This document shows positions 58,924 through 61,024 of a DNA stretch of 61,024 nucleotides, in pieces; the first letter of the stretch is position 1, and the number at the start of each line of letters is the position of its first letter. The stretch is taken from contig JAAYSV010000049.1 of assembly GCA_012518215.1 (NCBI GenBank), positions 1-61,024 on the forward strand, read 5' to 3'. Origin of the DNA: Bacillota bacterium (GTDB taxonomy: Bacteria; Bacillota; Dethiobacteria; DTU022; PWGO01). A program made the position numbers and the translations under genes. Below the pieces are notes generated by a model that saw nothing but the letters and a program-made list of their open reading frames with translations, was not told the DNA's origin and did not search any database.

Positions 58924-60289
58924 GATCGGCCTTCCCCCTCCCGGCAAGCGCATTGATCACTTCCGACAGATTCTTCAACCCTGAAACAGGGATCAATTCC
59001 ATGTCCAGTACAGCAGCCACATCCCGGAGGGAGCGATTGTCCAGAAAAACATCCTCATCATCTTTCAACATCACTCCGGGAAAGATAACCACCCTGTCCC
59101 GGTCCTGGCCCCGCAAGGTTTCGATCAGATCAAAGCCGGTCAGCAAGCCGGTAACGGTTACCATGGGACCAAAAAAACGGTTTTTGATTACCTCCAACCT
59201 TGTATCGAGGTTTGGTATCGTTTTCAAAATAGAAACCGGTAAAAGTATGGCATCCCTGGCTGCCACGCCGGTTAATAACGTAATTTTTAATTCATGGGAG
59301 AGGCGCAAATCCGGTCCCGAAGCAGACCATTCCTCGTATTCTTCCAGAAAGAGGCGCATCAACCCCACCCCGTTGTCGAGCTGTGGATAATCCTCGTATT
59401 CCGCATCGGAAGGAACAGGCATCCCGGCCAGCAGGTAAAATTCGTCAGCAAGAAAGACAAACCTTCTCCCCCTCTTCTTCAGGAAACGATCCTGCATGCC
59501 ATGCACGAGCGACACAATTTCACGGGCCGCAGCCGCGGACATTGGCACCAGCGGAGTCAGCCTTTCCCGATATGCAGTCAAGCCCACGGGAACGACGGCC
59601 ACGCTCTCCATGGCCGGCCCCAGCGAGGCCAGGTCATCGATTGTCTTCTTCAGTTCCGGCCCATCATTCCATGCCGGACAGACCACGATCTGCCCATGCA
59701 GATGGATTCCCGCCTCCGTGAGAATGCGCATCGTCTTCAGGCCTTCTCTTGCCTGCCGACTGCGCATCATCCTCTCTCTTAGATCGGGGGTGGTGGCATG
59801 AACGGAAACAAAGAGAGGTGAAATACGGTCACGAATGATCCTGCTGATATCCGTTGCAGCAAGGTTGTTCAGGGTGGTATAGTTGCCTTCAAGAAATGAA
59901 AGCCGGTAATCGTCGTCCTTGAAATTTACCGTCTTTCTCATTCCGGGAGGATTCTGATCGATGAAGCAGAAAATGCATTTGTTGTTGCATCTTCTGACCG
60001 CATCGATGGTCGGGGATGAAAACCCCAATCCCAGAGGCTCTCCGATATCCTTCTCGATCTTCAGTGACCATACCTGGCCATTCTCCTTCAAAATTTCAAG
60101 ATCCAGTTCTTCGTGGGAGGCGGCAATCCGGTAATCGATGATATCATGCGGTGGACGGCCGTTGATGGCGATAAGGCGATCGCCAGGTACAACCCCCATT
60201 TCATCGGCCACGGACCCGGGTTGGACATGATTGATCAGAATTTCCTTTTCTTTTCCCTCACAAGAAACAACCATCCTGTTCTTCCCCAT
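58916..60289 (-). CDS. DUF512 radical-SAM-like protein with PDZ domain
   Basis: A 457-residue protein: PDZ-like N-terminus (VQPGSVADEMGVVPGDRL), then a radical SAM-like Cys cluster CNNKCIFCFIDQ, and the DUF512 region (GVGLMRLFLEEYEEW; GPMVTVTGLLTGFDLIE). Very common directly before der in Clostridia; its reaction is unknown. First gene of the der-plsY-gpsA-spoIVA run. Confidence 0.93.
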   Translation of the reverse strand: MGKNRMVVSCEGKEKEILINHVQPGSVADEMGVVPGDRLIAINGRPPHDIIDYRIAASHEELDLEILKENGQVWSLKIEKDIGEPLGLGFSSPTIDAVRRCNNKCIFCFIDQNPPGMRKTVNFKDDDYRLSFLEGNYTTLNNLAATDISRIIRDRISPLFVSVHATTPDLRERMMRSRQAREGLKTMRILTEAGIHLHGQIVVCPAWNDGPELKKTIDDLASLGPAMESVAVVPVGLTAYRERLTPLVPMSAAAAREIVSLVHGMQDRFLKKRGRRFVFLADEFYLLAGMPVPSDAEYEDYPQLDNGVGLMRLFLEEYEEWSASGPDLRLSHELKITLLTGVAARDAILLPVSILKTIPNLDTRLEVIKNRFFGPMVTVTGLLTGFDLIETLRGQDRDRVVIFPGVMLKDDEDVFLDNRSLRDVAAVLDMELIPVSGLKNLSEVINALAGRGKADHA

Positions 60290-60453
60290 TCATTATGCCC
60301 TCTGCAATTGTTGGTTTTTCCAGAGCCTCTTTTTCCCTTCTCTTGATTATAGTTATTTTCTATATGCGCTGCAAATTCAGGAAGGGCCTAGATTTTCTAT
60401 CGTTCCAGGGAAATGGCAGCCAACGCTATCACTCCCATGAAAGTTTCCATACG

Positions 60454-60477
60454 AAAAGGCGGGGCCAGAACCCCGCC
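60454..60477 (-). terminator. Terminator of the methyltransferase gene
   Basis: Minus strand GGCGGGG (60471-60477), 6-nt loop, CCCCGCC (60458-60464), then TTTTCG. It lies about 70 nt after the stop of the gene at 60548. Confidence 0.85.
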
Positions 60478-60547
60478 CAGACAACCCGTTGAGCGTATAT
60501 ACAATACCCGGGGCCATTTCCTCCGCCCTGGGCTGAACATCTTTCCC

Positions 60548-61024
60548 CTATCCCCGCTGCCCCTTCGTTTCCTGACGGTAATGCCTGATATAATTCATGG
60601 CGTAATGATCCCGGCCACCGATGAGGTCAGCGCTCTTGACCGTGGCCATGGCTCCCTTCTGCCGCGGGTTGATGATGGGCAGATTCACTCCGGCAAAAAC
60701 CGCCAACGCCAGAAAACTGTTGTTGAGCACCTCACGCATGGGTAGTCCGAAGGAAACATTGCTGGCACCCAGGGTCAAGTTGGAACCCCATTCCCGGCAA
60801 ATCATCTCTATCGTGTCCAGGGTTACCAGTGCCGCCCCGGATTCTGCCCCCAGCGTGGTGACCAGGGGATCGAAGATGATGTCGTCCGGGTTCACACCTG
60901 CTTCCTGTCCGGCCTGAAGAATTTGCTCGGCCACCGAGAACCTTTCCTCGGCAATCATGGATATACCCTGTGAACCGAAACACAGAGCAATCACCGGTAC
61001 ATCATATTTGGCCGCCAAAGGTAG
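60548..61024 (-). CDS. Pterin-binding methyltransferase, AcsE/DHPS-like (3' part)
   Basis: The last 158 codons of a gene entering from the right edge; the start is outside the window. The sequence VIALCFGSQGI, DPLVTTLGAESGAALVTLDTIEMI, LTLGASNVSFGLPMREVLNNSFLALAVFAGVNLPIINP is that of the pterin-binding domain in methyltetrahydrofolate:corrinoid methyltransferases (AcsE, or MetH-like). It would transfer the methyl group of methyl-THF to a corrinoid protein, part of the Wood-Ljungdahl or methylation pathway. It is followed by its own terminator. Confidence 0.82.
   Translation of the reverse strand, partial: LPLAAKYDVPVIALCFGSQGISMIAEERFSVAEQILQAGQEAGVNPDDIIFDPLVTTLGAESGAALVTLDTIEMICREWGSNLTLGASNVSFGLPMREVLNNSFLALAVFAGVNLPIINPRQKGAMATVKSADLIGGRDHYAMNYIRHYRQETKGQRG

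Overview
The window is a contiguous piece of the chromosome of a spore-forming anaerobic Firmicute, most likely of the Clostridia. Four sporulation genes support this (yunB, ylbJ, spoIVA and the 28-residue spoVM). So do the Bacillus-like neighbourhoods rsmD-coaD-ylbJ/ylbL, spoVM next to rpmB, ylqG/ylqH-like flagellar relics, and spoIVA-gpsA-plsY-der. Anaerobic metabolism is indicated by a NuoE/NuoF-type NADH module, a clostridial ferredoxin, ferredoxin-thioredoxin reductase, a cyclodeaminase-type folate enzyme, a pterin-binding methyltransferase and a probable selenoprotein. No insertion sequence, prophage or CRISPR array was seen. Most of the window is ordinary chromosome with accessory genes between.

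Layout. 1-8.6 kb: 5' end of a 16S rRNA gene with its promoter, yunB, tyrS, an MBL-fold protein, an FlhB-like/FliK-like pair, a galactose (Leloir) set galE / galT-galK, and RNase P RNA. 8.8-15.8 kb: ylbL, ylbJ, coaD, rsmD, a candidate small RNA, a small membrane protein plus spoVM, a PspC/LiaF-like pair, rpmB and tRNA-Leu(CAA). 16-21.8 kb: a leucine-rich-repeat protein with a dockerin, ferredoxin, pyrF, then a redox group of larE, a 45-residue CXXC peptide, a NapH-like membrane polyferredoxin and a TlpA-like lipoprotein whose active-site codon is an in-frame UGA. 21.9-33 kb: comM, a ceramidase-like hydrolase, a phosphoesterase, a membrane-anchored cohesin-dockerin protein, a MetE/UroD-like protein, a LysE exporter, a glutaredoxin/FTR pair, a lipoprotein and an alpha/beta hydrolase. 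33-45 kb: a three-gene NADH-oxidising module without catalytic subunit, an MBL hydrolase, sppA, RDD, mscS, YhhN, DUF2512, a YtpB-type terpene synthase and a chemoreceptor. 45-54 kb: two related GT4 glycosyltransferases (one with a long C-terminal extension), a GH130 phosphorylase, tRNA-Pro(GGG), an epimerase, fchA-like and PhaE-like genes. 54-61 kb: spoIVA, gpsA, plsY, der, a DUF512 protein and the 3' end of a pterin-dependent methyltransferase gene.

The most interesting part is 19.3-21.8 kb. The apparent split of the thioredoxin-like gene falls exactly at the first cysteine position of a CXXC site (U-T-P-C). A hairpin with a bulged U and a GU-containing apical loop follows it. Selenocysteine is therefore a better explanation than a pseudogene. 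With the NapH-like membrane protein and the tiny CXXC membrane peptide it looks like a system that moves electrons across the membrane to an extracytoplasmic selenol/thiol protein.

Other points of interest: dockerin and cohesin modules outside any visible cellulosome; fourteen near-identical 66-bp LRR units; loss of one Fe-S cysteine in the third gene of the NADH module; and genes too short for routine callers (spoVM, the CXXC peptide, a 45-residue ORF before galT). All identifications come from reading the sequence; no database search was run.
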